DNA of 64,000 nt, taken from contig JALGQZ010000008.1 in assembly GCA_023105745.1 (NCBI GenBank), forward strand, positions 45,381,618 through 45,445,617, read 5' to 3'. The notes beneath the pieces were generated by a model. The model saw nothing but the letters and a program-made list of their open reading frames with translations, ran no database searches and was not told the DNA's origin. Positions 21,139 to 33,379 of this stretch are shown here, in pieces. The stretch comes from Austropuccinia psidii (taxonomy: Eukaryota > Basidiomycota > Pucciniomycetes > Pucciniales > Sphaerophragmiaceae). How positions within the stretch are numbered: position 1 is the stretch's first letter; every line of letters starts with the position of its first letter. Made by a program: the position numbers and the translations under genes.

Positions 21139-24089
21139 CAGTGAGACCTTGCAAGAGGCATATGCCCTTTAAGAATACCTCGCAGCTAGCATATAACTTC
21201 TGTTGACTATTTTCTGTATACGCAGTTTTCCTATTGAAGAATCCCAATTATGCATAATTCCATATATGCATAGAACTTTCTCGAAGGAAGAAAAAGATGC
21301 TTATTCAGCGGCTTTCTTTCCTTTTTGCCCCACTCACTGTCTTGCTTTTTTTGACCATTCCTCTTTCATCCATCTCTGCCACATAGGTTTACAGTACCTC
21401 TTTTAAGTTTCTTTTTTTGTTTCACCATTTTGATTTTTACTCCCTTCCTCCTTTTTTGATTTTTATTTATTTCTCATTTAATTTCTTGATAGTTTTTTCC
21501 TTTCCTGTTTTTATTTCATCTATCAAAAGGTCCAAACAACCACCAAGGTTGACACTCTTGTTTATTGCTTGCTCATTCACTCTATGGAATGTGTCATAAT
21601 TCCAATTGCAACCAGAGAGGAAAAAATATTTCTACAGCTTTCAAAACCTCCAATCCTTTCATTGGCTGAACAAGATCAGGGAATGTGATATGTGGTCAAT
21701 AGGGATGGACTCTATTTTTGGAGTGGACTGTGATGATAAATACCTTTGCTGGTGGTGCTTTGGAATAGAGTTTGACATTACTTATCTTCAAAGATCCAGA
21801 CAACATCCAACTTGAAATATTGATGAGCTTCATGGGGTCAAGCTGGAAAATTTGTTTAATTTACTACAATATAAGTCTTTTTCTATAAATTTTTGATTAC
21901 AGTATTTTGTTTCAGAATCAAAAGGCCCAGAAGATTTTTAGCCAACCCTTACACCAGTTATGGAAAATCCCAAAATTTGGTTCTATCAAGTGGAAGTAGA
22001 AAGAAGGCAAAGAATAAATCTTCAAATTCCCCTTCTTTTCCCCCATAACGGGTTCTTCATGACTAAAATTTCGGCAAAGAGGTCATTGAAGCCCATCAGA
22101 AGAATCCTGGCCAAACCAAAACCAAAACAGCTTGAAAGTTTGGGATCAATAAAGCCGAATTGTCCCAATGGCTTCAGTCCTTCCAGGAAATTCTAAATAA
22201 AGCTACTCTCAATTGTGGAACCTCAAAGCACAATTGAGAATGTCCTTACCCTGACCTTGAAAAGGCACACTATTGATAGATTTTAGAAGCACAAAGCTTA
22301 AAACTGATCATCAGTAGGGTCTTGAGATTTGTGAGTCTCCTCCATATCAAGTGTTCAATATCTAGTGGATGGCTGTTTAAATTCAAAATTTTAAATGGTA
22401 TCAAGAGCCTCTAGATTCATGGTGAGGCTGGCTAATTTCAATTCAAAGATGCGGCTATAGCTCAACAGGAGCTACAGAAGGTCTAACACTTTTATAATGA
22501 AGATGATGTTTATAATGCTCACGAAACTAGGCTTATTTATTGGTTTTTTAGTTTAATTTATTTCTTTTGTTTTTTTAATCTTGATTTTTCTCCTTTAAGA
22601 ATGCCACCAAACCGCTCTTTAGCAATGATAACGATTTTTTGGCTCAAGGGCAACAATAAGAAATTGAAATATCTGTTGGAATTCAATGCAACAGGAACCC
22701 ACAAGATTGATACAGTTGTCATGGGTACTGCTAAATAGCCTCTGGCATTTGGTAAGAAGGATTACAGCCACTGGGGCTTCCGGTATCACTTCAACCAGAC
22801 CGTCTGGATGACGAAATATATTTTTTCTAAGTGGCTGAATCGAATTAACACATACTTTCAGCAGAAAAATTGGAATATCCTCCTCTTACTTGACAGCCTC
22901 AGTGTAAATTTCCATGCAGAAGAGTTAGCCAAGTTAACAAATATAAAAATTCATTTTTTCCCCCAACCTCACCAGTGTTCTTCAACCATGCAATACGGGT
23001 AATATAAATTCCGAAATAACACATTATTGGGCAGAATTCCTCAAGGTTGTAGTAAGTTGATACAGCAAAGACACCTTCAAATCTTGCAAGGAGATTCAAA
23101 ACATCAACCAGCTTCAAGGCATGCTTATGACTCATGAGGCCTGGGATCAGGTCAATTAACAAACAATTTCCAATTTCTTAAAGAATACACAAATATGTAA
23201 CCTATTTTTGGACCCGAACACCTCCAACACCTCAAAATATGAAATAACTGGTGTTAGCAATGAAATTCAAGATATTCAAACTCAGATAAATAACCAAAAC
23301 ACTGCAAAGAGCCCATTTAATGAAAAAAATTAATGCATATGAGTATTGAAAACCTTCTCAATCCAATCTCAGAAAAAACTGATGAGAATGCCAATGCTGA
23401 AATTCCATTTTATTAACAGATTTTTTTATACAATACAAACACAATTTCATCTGAAGAAAACCCCCTGGGAAATATTTATACAACGGATAAATATCAGGAA
23501 AGTACTCATGATATCGCCAAGATTGACCAGATACCATGGACATCGGAAGAAGTGTCTCAGGAATGTGATCAAATTCACTTTTCAATCTCTAGCCAACCTT
23601 CTTCCTCCAAAGATCCATCCTGGAAGCCCCACCTGAAGGCACTATTGGGGCTTCAAAATTATTTACAATGTTCTTAAGAGTCAAACAAGGTTCAGATAAC
23701 CTCGAAGAGCTTCTTAAAAGTCTTTTAGTCTATTTTCTCCACCTAATAGCACTGATTGATTCATTAACTGTGTTATTTTTAAAAAAAATTCCAAATGGAA
23801 TCAAGAAACAAGAAATAATCCAATATTTTATTTCATTTCTTTTTTTAAATATATACACCTTGTCTTATATTTTACATTAGAATTTCTTGATATTGTTTTT
23901 ACTTTAAATTTTCTGTGAGGCAGAAGAAAAAATAATACATAAAATAAAAATCTCAAAACATAGTTACCATGAATATTCTTACAGGGAGAGTTGAGATTTT
24001 TATATATGCTTATCCGCGAAGTAAGCATAGTTTTCATTAGGCATAAAAAATATGTAAACCATTTTGATGCTTATTGCGCGGTCTCAATT
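21139..24089 (+). mobile_element. pogo/Tigger-type (Tc1/mariner superfamily) DNA transposon
   Basis: The left end reads CAGTGAGACCTTGCAAGAGG after a TA dinucleotide (21137-21138). The right end, reversed, reads AATTGAGACCGCGCAATAAG before TA (24090-24091). A second inverted pair lies inside: TACCTCGCAGCTAGCATATA (21176-21195) against the reverse of 24003-24023, TACTTCGCGGATAAGCATATA. CAGTGAGACC-like ends with TA target duplication are typical of pogo elements. The 2.95-kb body encodes a pogo-like transposase on the plus strand. The ends are imperfect, so the element is older than the neighbouring hAT. Confidence 0.85.
22060..23760 (+). pseudogene. pogo/Tigger-like transposase (CENP-B-type HTH plus DDE domain)
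   Basis: The translation in mainly one frame shows the two CENP-B-type DNA-binding helices: EVIEAHQKNPGQTKTKTA (from about 22079) with SQWLQSFQEIL, then SSGWLFKFKILNGIKSL and IHGEA (about 22365-22430). The DDE region follows with VYNAHETRLIYW (about 22510), where the first catalytic D of the usual NADETGL box is H; a likely intron ending at TTTAAG (about 22593); MPPNRSLA; WMTKYIFSKWL; and LLLLDSLSVNFHAEEL (second D). The expected QPxDQG third-D block is not conserved. An acidic C-terminal part (IPWTSEEVSQECDQIHF) follows. Several stops are present, so it is inactive. Confidence 0.85.
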
Positions 24090-24201
24090 TATTACAAAAC
24101 TATTTGAAATTTTTGGAGAATTATGATTAAAAAGATAGATGAAAATGGCCAAAACTCAAATTTCCAACTTCAATTTTAATTTCATCCACTCCAACTCATA
24201 C

Positions 24202-24459
24202 TCAAGTCAGATACATATGACAAAAATCACATGCTATCAGAATAATTTCTCCAGTCTCAAGTTGCAGTTTTTTTGAGCTCAAATTGTGGTCTTCTGCTTC
24301 CCCATTTTCCCAATTTTTGATCAATGCACATATTGGAGTGCCAACCAAATCACAAAATAAAGATTCTAATTTTTTTTCCTCAAACCCTACCAATTCTTTT
24401 GGAGTTTTTGTGCTCAAGTCGTATATTTTTAAAAGTATTCTTGTCCATAATACTATCAA
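24202..24459 (-). other. 85-codon open frame of unknown nature
   Basis: The frame encodes a well-mixed sequence (for example ELVGFEEKKLESLFCDLVG and LETGEIILIACDF) just outside the pogo element. I recognise no family. It could be an exon of a host gene or a fragment of an unrecognised element; low-complexity DNA on both sides prevents extension. Confidence 0.2.
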
Positions 24460-24479
24460 AGCTTTTTACTAACTATCCT

Positions 24480-26580
24480 TTTTGTTAAAAATTCAATTCT
24501 TTTTTCTCTTTAATTATCATTCATTTCTACTTTCTATATTTTCATTCATCGATTCCCAGACTTGTATCCTTTTATCCATATTCATTTTTTATATCACAAA
24601 GGGGTTAGCTTTGTATAAGCGCACCGTCCATCAGAATTTATGGGTATATAAGATTTTTCTTATTGCAAATTTTTTGTATTCCTCATCTTTCAACAGTTTT
24701 CCTTTCTTATTTTTCTTTTTAACTCCTCAGGTGAAGTTCTCTCTAGTTTAATTTTTTTCTTTGCTACTGCAATAGACTCACACATGTTCTTTTGCTGGTG
24801 TTCATTTCTTTTTTGTTTACTTAAATACTCAGGTTATGGGCTCAGGAGCATTTTATAATTAATCAGAGAGGAATTATTTGTACTTCATTGAAAATATTTT
24901 ACTACGAAAATAGTAGTAACTAATGAAAACATACATCAAACAATGAGCTATGTCTAAAAATATTCCACACATAAGGAAAAAAGACTCAAAATTCTGATTA
25001 TTGGCACACTAAAGGTCTGTTGTTGACACTTTCATAATTAACAGATCAATGAACTAAACAAAAACTCAGATCTATGTTTTCATAATGAACAGAATTATCA
25101 CTCCGATGAAAGCTTAAATCACGCTTCCATAAAGAGACCCGGGTACAAAAATATTCCCGACTCATGCTTTAACAGGACATAGTCAAATTAACAAGATATG
25201 AAGATTATTTCTATTTCTTCTCATGAGGAAGGGATAGAAAATTAAGTAATACTGTTGTTTTTGATCTGTTTTGATGGAAAAAACTAATTATTTGTAGACT
25301 ATCGAATTCGTTACTTTGGGCATAACTTCATACACTTTTATTACTCAGTAGCACGTTGTTTAGACACTTAGAAAGCCCTACACTGCAATACGCCTTTGGG
25401 TACTTACATGTGTACTTCTCTATTTTGTAAAATGTGAAAAGATGATAATAAAAAAACTTCACTTTGGAAGAAAACATCATATTAGCTCATCACTTACCCT
25501 ATAGTCATTTAATTCATCTCCAATAATTCTCTATATTCATATTTCCATATCCAATCATTCCTCAGAGCAAAAATAAGATCCAGCTATGAATTCCAATAAA
25601 ATTGAAAAATACAACTAGCAGGCAGTTAACTATATTAAAACAATCAATTAATTCTTTCTGTGAGAATTGAATCAACAAGGCCTTTCTCAATGGCTAGAAG
25701 GAATGAGAATAACATATCCTCTTACTTCCAACTATTATGCCAATTTGAGTAATAAGGTAGAAGTTTCTCTTAGCATGAAGGATTTAAACACTTTTCTTGA
25801 GTACCTACTGAAAAAAATACTTAAAATATAAATCTGAAAAGGCATAGGGTATTATTTATTTTGAACAAATTATTCAAAAAAACACTTATTGCTGGATGGG
25901 GGATAACCTAGAACAAGAAAGGTTTAAGAGGAAATGTCAGAATGGAAAGAATGACCCAAGTTCTTCTCATTAATAAAAATATTTTTATGAGCGGAATCAG
26001 GAAATATTAGAAAGATTTAGGGCTAGAAGATTAGCTAAAAATAGTGGAGATGACCCTCCTAGGATCTTTTCTACTTTCTGTCAGGAAATCCTAGGATCAG
26101 GAAGTTCTCAAAAGCGGATTATCTTGATACTTGTTTAAAGATAGTGAAGGATTTGTTTCTGTAAATGAAACAAAAAAATCCCTCTCAACGGATGATGGAA
26201 GCAGTATTGCAGCTACAATGATATGAGTTTCTGTAACTAGTGGTTAATAATGTAGCCCAATGTATATAATTAATTCCCCCATCTTTCTCTCTGTATCAGT
26301 TCCTCTTATTGAATTGGCTCCTTTTCTTTATAAACACTTCCCCCTGATTGGGAAAGGGAAATTAATCAGTTTACTCGACAGAAATGGATTCAAGATTTTG
26401 TAAGATTCTCTAGGAAAAAGAATAGTTTCTGTTAATCTTGGAAATAAGATGACTAAAAAAATATCAGTGGTAAATTCCTTGACCATTAATAGCGTCTTAC
26501 GACATCCAAGTTTGAGTTATACAATAAAGATGAGAACACATGTAGATTTCTAATCTATCCATTGCTAAAATTGTTTATTA
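24480..26580. other. AT-rich interval with no clear feature
   Basis: Nothing firm was found. Given the Copia integrase that begins near 26690 on the same strand, part of 25000-26400 may be decayed Copia gag or protease, but I saw no CCHC knuckle or D-S/T-G motif to support it. Confidence 0.4.
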
Positions 26581-26589
26581 TAAAAGTCT

Positions 26590-28620
26590 CATTTACTTTC
26601 CTTCTCTGGATAATTACCAGTTCCAGAAACAACACAGGAATCAATCCATCTGGAACTTTGATTTCCTATTACATCCTTATTAAAAGGAGGTAGCCAATAT
26701 ATTCTGAACATTATCAATGGACATTCTTGGTATCAGCTCAATTTTTCATTAGTAAGGAAAGCTGACGCCCTCTCTTGTTTTGAGAAGCTTAAGGCCTTTG
26801 TGGGAAAAATACTTTCATGAAAAATTAAGTGAATAAATTCTGACAATACAGGGTAATTTACTAGTACCCTTAAATAAGGGGGGACCATTTGCTCCTAAAT
26901 TTCTCTGTATACTTCTCAGCCAAACCTGTCTTCTGAAAGAGAAAAAAAAACCTTTCTGAAGCTTGAAAGGTGCCTTCTTCTGGACTTTCAGCCAGGTCAT
27001 AGATGGTGTGGGGAGGAAATATTCACAACTAAATTCCTTCTTAATTGGACTCTAGGAGCCTCTATTAATTTTCAAAAGATATTCCAACTACTCTTTAATA
27101 AAGACCCAGGAATAAAAGGCCTCCATAATTTTGGAATTCTTATTGTCATAAGAATTCCAGGACAACATTCAGTCTAAAATACTTCCTCAAGCAAGTAAAA
27201 TTGTATTTATGGGTTACATGGAAGGGCATAAAAACCTTTGGGTTTATAATATTGAAGCTTGTAGGCTACAAGTTAGTCACACCCGCTTAATTCAATAGGA
27301 ATTTTCCCTATTCATGAATTCCCTTGAGCATGCTTCAAATTATCCTTAAAGTCACTTTTTTAATCCTACTTTTTATCCTACATTTGATTATATCTGTAAA
27401 TTTTTTCTCCTTCATATGTTCCTGTTTTAATTCCTTCCTCAACTAATATCCCTTGTTTCTCTGATCCTCCTTCCATTTTTTCTTCTGATCTCTCCTTCTG
27501 AAAGCTTCAACCTTACTGATTCTCCTGTATCTGAAACGTCTGAAACTAATGAAATCTATAAAATGAATAGTCCTTAGAGGATCCTCTCAATGAATCAAAA
27601 TGGAAGTATATCAGTAAATTACCAAAAGGATGGGTAATGAAACCTTTCCCTGTTATTTCTCCTCTAAATATCCCTTCAGAAATATAAAAAAGTAATATAG
27701 CTAATTATAAAAAACCATGAGTATAAATGATGTTTCTTCCGCTTCTATTCAAAAGCCTTTTTACCAGGATTTTTCTGATGAACATGCTTCCAAGCTCAAA
27801 GAAGATGTTAAAAATTAGTTTATCAGAAGCGAGGAGAATAAAGTATGGACTACTGTCAAAATACTCAATTGAGAAAATGTTCTAGGCTCTATGTAGGTGT
27901 CCACACAAAAGAAGTTCGAGATGAAAACATTACCAGATTCAAAGCTCAATTATGTTATCAGGGATTTTCTCAAAGGGAATCATTTTATTTCATTCAAACC
28001 TATTATTGGGCTTTGAGAATAATTTCTTTGTGATTTCTTCTTAGTTTTTGTGCTTCACAGGAGTTTGATATAAATAAAATGGATTTGGAAAAAGCCTGTC
28101 TTAATGGGATAACTAAAGAGGATGTGTTCATGGAATATCCTGATTGCTATTCTCATTTAAAAATAGGTAGAAATTTTCTTAAGATGTAAAAATGACTCTA
28201 TGGGCTCAATAACAGATCTAGGTGCTGGTACAAGGGCCTCTGTGATTTATTTGAGTAGTTGAACTTGATGGCCAGAAATCTCGACCAATATCTTTTATTA
28301 ATACGGATCATAAAGAAATTCTATCAGTAATTTTGCATGTCAATTATATGATAATTGAAGGGAGTAGTGAATCCATTTCTTGGTTCCAGAATGCTATCCA
28401 ACAGATTTTCAAGATGGAGGATTCGGTATAAGTATTTTATATTCTTGGAATTGAAATATGTCATGATAAAAATCAGAAAACTATTAGCATATATTAAGAA
28501 TTATTCATTGAAAATATTTTATCTGAATTTGGTATGGATGGGTACAAGTCAGTACCTACTCCCATGATCCCTGAATTGGATCTACTCCCAACTAATGAGA
28601 AGGCTTCTCAAATCAGGTTG
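26590..28620 (+). pseudogene. Second Ty1/Copia pol relic: integrase and RT
   Basis: Integrase pieces include IINGHSWYQLNFSLVRKADA with FEKLKAFVGK (about 26680-26810), a SDNTG...FTS block where Copia has SDNGGEF, and SKIVFMGYMEGHKNLWVYN (about 27200). RT pieces include KVWTTVKILN (about 27840), RFKAQLCYQGFSQRESF (27930), a MDLEKACLNGITKEDVFMEYPD block (28080-28145), YGLNNRSRCWYKGL (28200-28240) and FIFLELKYVMIKI (28450-28490). The position of the YVDD box is degenerate. It is broken by many stops and frame changes. The order and spacing are those of Copia, not Ty3. Confidence 0.8.
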
Positions 28621-28739
28621 TAAATAGGTGGATGACCTCTTACCATGGTTATGGACTGTAGGGTTTAACTCAGGTGGTCGGTTTTGGTTCAAAGAAGCCA
28701 ATATAACCTGTATTGATGCTTTAATGTGGTATCAGAACC

Positions 28740-29503
28740 ACATCTAAACCTTTTGGGCCCACATAAGGTAGAAATCTCCACCAATGGGAGGGTCAGGAAT
28801 GTTCTAACAGACAGGAAACATCCAATGATGAAAAGACTATGTCTTAGGTACACCAATTACTCAAGTTATGAGTAATAAACATAAAAAACCAGTTTAATGG
28901 CTTTCACATCTCATAACTCAATTGTATGTAATACTTTACCACAGTTATACTCACTGTAGGCTGGAATGGAGCTTTATAGCCTTTATTATGAGTAATAAGA
29001 AGATAAAAATCCTCTTGGAGTATTCACCCCTCATAATTCAATTGTATGGGATAGTATCCACAATACCACTTGGTGTGGGATTAAAACCTTGAATCCTGAA
29101 TAGCTTCTTCAGTTTTTAAGATAAAGGGCTCTGAAGTGGCTTGAAGTGTAGCCAGAAGTAGGCTCCATAATTTTTACTTTATTTTAAAATATAATCTTCT
29201 TATTTCAAGAGAAAAAATCCAGAAACTTTTGAGATGTGTAGGATGAAAAACTATGCTATTTGACAGGTCTCTTATCAAAACTCTGGAAATTATATGTGAG
29301 GTGAAAAAATACTATAATTATTCAAATTTTCTCAGAAAATATTAGTATGGTAATTTATGATCCAATGGTGCTACAGTCCTGCAAGAAATCTCATTTTATA
29401 TCCTTCATTGATAGATTAAGTAAAAGACCCCACTTGGTGGGTCTGTGTTCCACCTCCAGTTTTTAGATGAGAGGTGAATGTTAAGTGTTATGATCAGAAA
29501 GAG
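28740..29503 (+). repeat. LTR-D copy 2, left part (interrupted by solo LTR-B)
   Basis: This is similar to 13930-14650, with two CTCATAA(C/T)TCAATTGTATG subrepeats (28910 and 29030) and the GATAAAGGGCTC block at 29120. The sequence resumes at 31342, where TTTATAACC...GATAATT aligns with 14670-14720. The left boundary against the RT relic is uncertain. Confidence 0.5.
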
Positions 29504-31341
29504 TGTGAGCTTTTGAGATTTGACCAAATATCCAAAAAACGATCACAAACAAATTATAAAACTTATTTTAATAATATTAATTTTAACTAAATTCTGAAAG
29601 CCCATTAAAATAAGTATAAATGCCACAAAAAGACATGAATTCTTGAGTATCTCAGAAGCCAATTAATAAAAATGTTTAAGAAGCTACAAAAATGGGCTCT
29701 TCATCCAATAGTAAATATATGACTCTTTGATGCCATTACTGAAAAACCAATCCTTAATAAGATGCCTGGATATATGCACTTCTATGATCAGGGCATATAT
29801 TGATGGTTTTTAGATCATATCGTTTGAAATACTCATGCAAAAGATATTATCCAAAATTAAACCTACCACAAAATAACTTGGGGAATACATATATAAGCTA
29901 TAAATAAATCTATTGATAATAACAAGAAATTGACCAAAAATAGCAATACCAGTTAGGCACTTAAAGACAAAAGTAGTCCAAAATTATAAAAAAAGTGGAT
30001 ATTAATATTCTACTATATCATACATGAATAATGAGATAATTTCCATCATTAAATTAAAGGTAGAACCCTATGAAATAATTGTTCAAACTCTAAAATAGTA
30101 AATTTCAACAGAAAAGATGACTTACAAGGAAAATCATTGAAAATAGAGTTTTTATTATGTATTGAATTCCTCTTGTAATCTTAGTAAAAGAGTTTGAATC
30201 TATAGTAATTCACTCTCTGAATTTCAGATGAATAATAAAATCAAAATTTACCAAGGATTAAATTTAAAGCTTCAAAATTATCCTTTTTGATCTTTAACTG
30301 TAATCTTAATTTAAGTTTAACAGTTGAATTAGGGGTAAATCTGGTTGATCTGGGTATTTTATTATTCAATTTACCTTAATTCATAAAATTCAATCATTTG
30401 TCAAGCTTATGATGTCAAAAAATCAAATTTATAGTGATAACTTTAAAATATGGCATGATAATGAGATACAAATGTTTAATGATGATTTAATCATTTTTAA
30501 GAGTTGAAATAATTATTATTTCCAGCTTATAGAATAAGTACACATCTTCTATTAGACATTTGGTCACAAGAAGGAAGAATATTTAATATATAATATAAAG
30601 ACCCCTTATTCCTCTGTTTCTCCCTCAGATGCATCAAATCCAATAAAATATTAAATAAAACAGTAATTCATTTTTTTGTTTTAAATTCAACTGTTTTATT
30701 GTAAAATACTAGGTTTATAGCTTTTAATAATCACTCAAAGCTTTTTGGATACATTAATATCTTATCAAAACTTGTTAAATTCTCTTAGATTCTCTAAATA
30801 CACATGGAAATAATTAAGATTGTATTTCTCTCTTTTTCATTGTAACAACATTCTGAATATGCTATAATGACTTCTTTACATGTAAAAAAATTCAAAATGA
30901 TGACCTCAAGTGTTAAAAATAGGTTTATCATCTTATTTTAATATTTCTCTCTTAATTTCTCTGTAAAATCACCTTTTATCAATATAACGAGTATTTATAT
31001 TTAATTATAACTATAATATTAGTAATATTTTGGTTATAAATTCTTATTTATTATCAAATAACGATTCTCTGAACAATTATTCATTTTTGGTAACAATAAT
31101 AATGGGCCATAATTTATTAATTATTAAATTATCAATATATTGATTCAATTATGTTATTTTTATAAGATAAATTATATTATTACTTCTTTATGAATAATAT
31201 GATATGTTTTACCCCATAATTGAAATAATATTTTCATGATGATTATTTTAATTCTTATTATTATTTATTATTGGGACTTTCAGAGTAAAATAAGTAAAAT
31301 ATTAGTAATTTTTACTTATTGCTTCATATTCAAGCCTTAAA
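29504..31341 (+). mobile_element. Solo LTR-B copy 1
   Basis: It begins TGTGAGCTTTTGAG and ends GCCTTAAA (the expected CTTACA with one changed base), is 1838 bp long, and is flanked by AAGAG at 29499-29503 and 31342-31346. It aligns throughout with 56057-58081. No internal region is attached, so it is the product of LTR-LTR recombination. Its first 45 bases resemble the reverse complement of the right end of the element A LTR, so LTR-B and LTR-A belong to one superfamily. Confidence 0.85.
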
Positions 31342-31612
31342 AAGAGTTTATAACCTTAAAAACCTGGATAATTCTTATTTTTTGATAATTAGAAGAATTC
31401 TTTCTCAATGGGGAAGGCTTCCCCTTTAAGATGGTCAAATTTACAGGATACCTTTGCTAGGTTCTTTTCTCTTGTTTTGCGGCCTTATTGTGCCTTAATT
31501 TGGATTAAGTAAATGTTAAGGGTGTGTATTTAACTCTTTTTTGTATACCATGCTTGTGGTGCTTTTTTATCTAATTCTTCTGTTTTATTTTTGAGTCACA
31601 GGATGACACAGT
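31342..31612 (+). repeat. LTR-D copy 2, right part
   Basis: This continues LTR-D after the solo LTR and ends in ...TTTTTGAGTCACAGGATGACA, the terminal module shared with LTR-C. Confidence 0.5.
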
Positions 31613-31799
31613 TGGCTTTCCATCTATTCTGGAGTATTTTCATCATGATAAAGCATTTTTTGCGTTTGTTATATGATGAATTAGCTACAGTTAATAATTT
31701 GATATTTGAATCTTATGAGCTAATTCCCAACATAAGTGTCTTGTTTTCTTTCTGAATAGTTTTTCCTGTGTAAGCTGGATAATATTCTTATTCCCAGCT

Positions 31800-32870
31800 T
31801 GAAATTTGAAATTTTTTTTCTGTCTCTTTTGATATATTGAGCTCTTATCTTTGTCACACTTTCAGGAACATATGCTGGGGCTTCTAGATCATTTTTTAGT
31901 GACCATCTACTGAGGCCATCATCATTGGTATAGCTTTAATCCTATTAATGGATAATGGTCATAATGCCTTCATTTCCCTGTATGGCTATTTAACACCTCA
32001 GAATATTTGTATTTTCTTCCATTCTGAGTAGGACTTTAGTGCTGTGAAATCTGTGAATAATTAAAATAATTCTCCTTTGAGCTATTGATGAAGTTTCTTT
32101 AATTTTAATACCAGGCATAGGCCTTCAGTTTTAGTTGCTCCATATTTTATTTATGCGTTTTTAATCTTTTTCAATATATAACAAATAAAACTGGGGAAAA
32201 TGTCACAACCTTCATGCAGGTCTCTTACACCAACTGAACTACCATAGTTCAGTAATTTTAAGCGACATGTGTTCAAATTACAAGAAATTACTCCCAGTGT
32301 AACTCCTTCTTTAGGTATGCCATCCACTAATTTTCTTGAGTGGAGTTCCTTTCCTAGTATCTTGATGAATGTTTCATCAATTTATAGCTTTAAGGGTAAA
32401 TAAAAGTCAGATATCATTAAGACAGGTGCATGTGTGAGTTCATATTTCATTTTCTCAAATGCATCCCTTCTTTCTTTGGTTTTCTCAAAGACTAGATATT
32501 TTGGACATAGCTTTTATAGGCTATTGGTTATTTGTGAAAAATATCCAATCACAAAAGGCTCTCTGTTTTTTATATCTATTTTAAGTAAATTTAGTTTCAT
32601 ATTATCTGTAGGTTGTGTGACATATTGGGATTATTCAAATTCTTTCAATAGGTCTTTCATTCTCTTATCACTTGTGATATGGCTTATATCAAAGGAAAAA
32701 TGTTTCTCTTTATTTGTGCCTATGGTGAGAAAACCGTTTTTACAGTAGCAGGTTTCTATACCATGTGATCTTTGGTATTCTTCTCCCAGTAAGAAGAATT
32801 GTACCTGCACCTTTTCTAATACTACAAATTCAGGTATTAATACTACATTATACTTCCTGTGAGGCGGAAA
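31800..32870 (-). pseudogene. Relic E, pol part: RNase H region of a Ty3 element lacking the RT core
   Basis: On the minus strand, after the end of protease (a FLLGEEYQRSHGIE segment matching FILGNDYL in element A), the translation jumps within about 150 bases to the RT thumb/RNase H border (RRDAFEKMKYELTHAPVLMISDFYLPLKL), then to EGLCLVLKLKKLHQ, a TDFTALKS block and a VDGH segment matching NADGLSRW. The RT palm with its YIDD box, about 700 bases in element A, is missing. Stops are frequent and integrase is absent. Confidence 0.75.
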
Positions 32871-33060
32871 CAGTTCTTCAAAAATTTTACCAAGAGAATT
32901 AATCTGCCCTTATGCACTCTTAAAGCTTTTGGTTTTAGTAGGATTGATCTCTTAATCCCATTTGGGAAAACTATTGGTCTGGTATTCTTTTTCCACTATG
33001 GAGAAACTAGCTCCCGTGTCAATTATCAATGGGTTTTTTGTTCCCTATGTACACTGTCAT
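32871..33060 (-). pseudogene. Relic E aspartic protease fragment with intact DTG
   Basis: The minus strand encodes PLIIDTGASFSIVEKEY, the textbook retroelement protease loop, with the catalytic Asp codon at 33018-33020. It sits between a zinc-knuckle Gag end and a pol remnant. The surrounding frame has stops. Of the four Ty3 copies here it is closest to the canonical active site. Confidence 0.8.
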
Positions 33061-33379
33061 TTTTTGTGATTTTACCATTAATGGGCCCCATACCCTTGTT
33101 TGGCATTACAAGATTTTTTTTTCATCCTGTGTATTCTTGTAAAGCTCTTTGTATGTAGATTTTATTATATTCCAGAAGCTAACTCTATATCTTGTATTTC
33201 TAGTGAGTTTTTTCCATATAATTGCATTATATATTTTTTCTATGTGGTCTGTTTCACTCTGTTCATATTCTCCGAGGCAATTTCCCATGTTTTCAGAATC
33301 AGATTTATCCCCTTTTGGTTCTTATTCTTATTATCAATCACTTAAATATATATTCTTCTTTCATTTAGTTCAATTATTA

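Noticed and set aside
22396..22409. TGGTATCAAGAGCC, which looks like the initiator-methionine tRNA primer site of Copia elements
   Set aside because: It lies inside the pogo transposase coding region and encodes part of the NGIKSL segment of the CENP-B-type domain; no LTR precedes it.
28727..28740. TGGTATCAGAACCA, a second Copia-like primer site
   Set aside because: It comes only about 150 bases after the Copia RT relic, with no LTR directly upstream, so it cannot serve as a 5' primer site for the visible element; it was left unassigned.
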